Positions 6,148-6,693 of a stretch of 6,693 nucleotides of DNA are shown here, piece after piece. The notes under the pieces are model-generated. The model did no database searches and was not told the origin of the DNA. It saw only the letters and a list, made by a program, of their open reading frames with translations. Position 1 is the stretch's first letter. Every line of letters begins with the position of its first letter. Position numbers and translations under genes: made by a program. Source of the DNA: Bacteroidota bacterium (lineage in GTDB: Bacteria; Bacteroidota; Bacteroidia; Flavobacteriales_D; Crocinitomicaceae); the NCBI GenBank assembly GCA_006226555.1, contig SBGS01000183.1, positions 1 to 6,693 of the forward strand. The letters are read 5' to 3'.

Positions 6148-6693
6148 TTAATGAATTATTTCCCTGACATTCAGTCGAATACGTTCACAAATCTCGTCAA
6201 GAGGTAGGTCGTTATCGTCCGTTCCAAACGGATCTTCGATCTCTTCTGCCAGCACTTCCATAGAAACCAGTACATAAAAAACAAACGTAGCTATCAATGC
6301 AGAATAAAATCCAAACATATGCACGAACGCAAGTGGAAGGGTCGTAACGTAAATGAATATGAACTTCTTCAGAAAGAGACTATATGAAAATGGAATGGGG
6401 GTATTTCGAATTCGCTCGCATGCCCCGTGACTGTCCAGTAATGCATTTAGATTATGATCGATCAGCAGGAGCTCTTCTCCGGATATCAAGCCTTCTTTAT
6501 AATGCTGTTGTATCCTAATCGACATCTCTTGAACGATTGCAGCGGGAACGTGTTCTTTTCTTGAAAGCATTTCCTTTTCTCCAGCCACCAGTTCCAACTC
6601 CTCCCACTTTACGCCTTCACGTAAATGCTCTTTTGATGCATAAACAAAATTTGAGATCATGCGGCGATAAAATGACCTTTCCGTTTCGTCATT
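6148..6693 (-). CDS. Bestrophin-family anion channel, 5' end beyond the window
   Basis: The reading frame is open to the window edge: upstream of the Met codon at 6658-6660, codons continue as NDETERSFYRR without a stop. The real start is therefore outside and the Met is internal. The visible 181 residues are the C-terminal part of a bestrophin (UPF0187/RFP-TM) protein, a family usually near 280-310 aa. Counting from the internal Met, the signatures are ACERIRNTPIPFSYS at 80-94, two membrane helices at about 97-116 and 118-135, and EEIEDPFGTDDNDLPLD at 139-155, the bacterial form of the acidic 'clasp' region. Bestrophins form pentameric inner-membrane channels; eukaryotic ones pass chloride and bicarbonate, while bacterial homologues vary. 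The ion used here cannot be read from sequence. It is followed after 21 nt by the beta-repeat gene on the same strand. Confidence 0.85.
   Translation of the reverse strand, partial: NDETERSFYRRMISNFVYASKEHLREGVKWEELELVAGEKEMLSRKEHVPAAIVQEMSIRIQQHYKEGLISGEELLLIDHNLNALLDSHGACERIRNTPIPFSYSLFLKKFIFIYVTTLPLAFVHMFGFYSALIATFVFYVLVSMEVLAEEIEDPFGTDDNDLPLDEICERIRLNVREIIH

Noticed and set aside
1..6693. tRNA, rRNA, CRISPR array, insertion sequence or prophage
   Set aside because: No cloverleaf, spaced repeats, transposase or phage genes were seen on either strand.

Overview
The window looks like a piece of a Bacteroidota chromosome, probably a marine or aquatic Flavobacteriia-type organism. The evidence is a secreted protein ending in a type IX secretion (Por) sorting domain, signal peptides ending in the typical '-A-Q' pattern, genes without clear Shine-Dalgarno sequences, a TAnnTTTG-type promoter box, and moderate-to-low GC. 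I cannot place it to genus.

Positions 1-4490 (+ strand) hold a probable three-gene operon. The first two genes are dabB (64-1665, a NuoL/ND5-like membrane subunit) and dabA (1686-4184, DUF2309/UPF0753, with all four expected zinc-site residues at the expected spacings). Together they form a DAB inorganic-carbon uptake complex. The membrane subunit is thought to use the cation gradient to drive one-way CO2-to-bicarbonate conversion by the carbonic-anhydrase-like DabA. No Rubisco or carboxysome gene is visible, so in this window the system looks like a stand-alone bicarbonate supply. The third gene, only 9 nt behind dabA, encodes an unrecognised 98-aa, mostly helical cytosolic protein (4194-4490).

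Positions 4491-4557 separate this operon from the next gene. They contain two interleaved inverted repeats, which could form either a pseudoknot or two alternative hairpins, and a TAGCTTTG promoter box ending only 4 nt before the next ATG. That next gene (4558-4959, +) encodes a small secreted protein of unknown function. Positions 4960-5124 hold another inverted repeat and a doubtful 32-codon ORF.

The right third (5125-6693) is on the minus strand and reads inward from the window edge. First comes a bestrophin-family anion-channel gene (6148-6693), cut by the window edge so that only its C-terminal 181 residues are visible. After 21 nt comes a 333-aa secreted beta-repeat protein with a type IX sorting domain (5125-6126). 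The best leads are the uncharacterised third gene of the DAB operon, the interleaved repeats at 4502-4545, and the closeness of a DAB complex to a bestrophin, a family that includes bicarbonate channels.
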